From positions 44,854,279-44,918,278 of the forward strand of contig CM043970.1 of assembly GCA_014529385.2 (NCBI GenBank): a stretch of DNA of 64,000 nt, in the 5' to 3' direction. The translations under genes were made by a program, and so were the position numbers. The first letter of the stretch is position 1; every line of letters starts with the position of its first letter. The notes below the pieces were generated by a model. The model had not been told where the DNA came from. It saw only the letters and a program-made list of their open reading frames with translations, and did not search any database. The DNA is from Adiantum capillus-veneris (taxonomy: Eukaryota; Streptophyta; Polypodiopsida; Polypodiales; Pteridaceae). Positions 63,949 through 64,000 of the stretch are shown piece after piece.

Positions 63949-64000
<52 letters not shown>
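63927..64000. repeat. (CA)n-(TA)n microsatellite at the window edge
   Basis: CA repeats in two blocks ending in TATATATAT at the last base, so the array is cut by the window. Confidence 0.95.

Overview
This is a transposon-rich stretch of a plant nuclear genome. The genes have spliceosomal GT..AG introns. The recognisable coding matter belongs to plant superfamilies: CACTA/En-Spm tnp2, SWIM-type MULE, Ty1/copia, Ty3/gypsy, LINE and TR-GAG. Long CT/GA, CA and poly-C runs are frequent. The LINE and MULE families look to me like those of seed-free land plants (fern, lycophyte or bryophyte), but I cannot fix the species. There is no bacterial gene organisation and no rRNA.

Layout. 0-7 kb: decayed gag, an orphan exon on +, a minus-strand DDE transposase gene with a RAG1/Transib-like residue layout (5151-2464), the end of its element at 5353, and a histone H3/CENH3-like pseudogene cut at exactly that base. 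7-9.8 kb: copia scrap, microsatellites and unclassified sequence. 9849-19105: a TR-GAG retroelement with 2.6-kb LTRs. Its 5' LTR carries a 1.4-kb foldback element (10839-12239) whose ends match the end at 5353, with a 176-bp tandem array of large hairpins in its centre. 20.5-21.3 kb: decayed Ty3/gypsy. 22-25.7 kb: a minus-strand CACTA tnp2 pseudogene with an internal inversion. 27.3-29.1 kb: LINE 3' end plus 1.3 kb of polypurine.

29507-39356 is the most interesting unit. It is a 9.85-kb Mutator-like element with about 230-bp terminal inverted repeats and a 9-bp target duplication matching at 8 of 9 positions. It holds a minus-strand MULE transposase with a SWIM finger and, divergently on +, a multi-exon gene whose C-terminal half looks like a beta-class amino-DNA-methyltransferase (motif IV before motif I). 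Both genes look damaged.

40-50.7 kb: an inverted pair of 300-bp LTR-like repeats, a PPR scrap, a satellite with about 285-bp period and a 20-bp palindrome per unit, and a CACTA 3' remnant. 51795-52241: a three-exon candidate gene for an 84-residue single-pass membrane protein, the best host-gene candidate. 54372-62377: a complete 8006-bp CACTA element (14-bp TIRs, TAT target duplication) with a damaged tnp2 gene and an apparently intact 371-codon TNP1-like gene. The rest is repeats and unclassified DNA.

Eleven in-frame stops in five unrelated TE genes are explained by sense-strand CAG/CAA/CGA to TAG/TAA/TGA changes, and one more by TGG to TAG. This is what deamination of methylated cytosines would leave.
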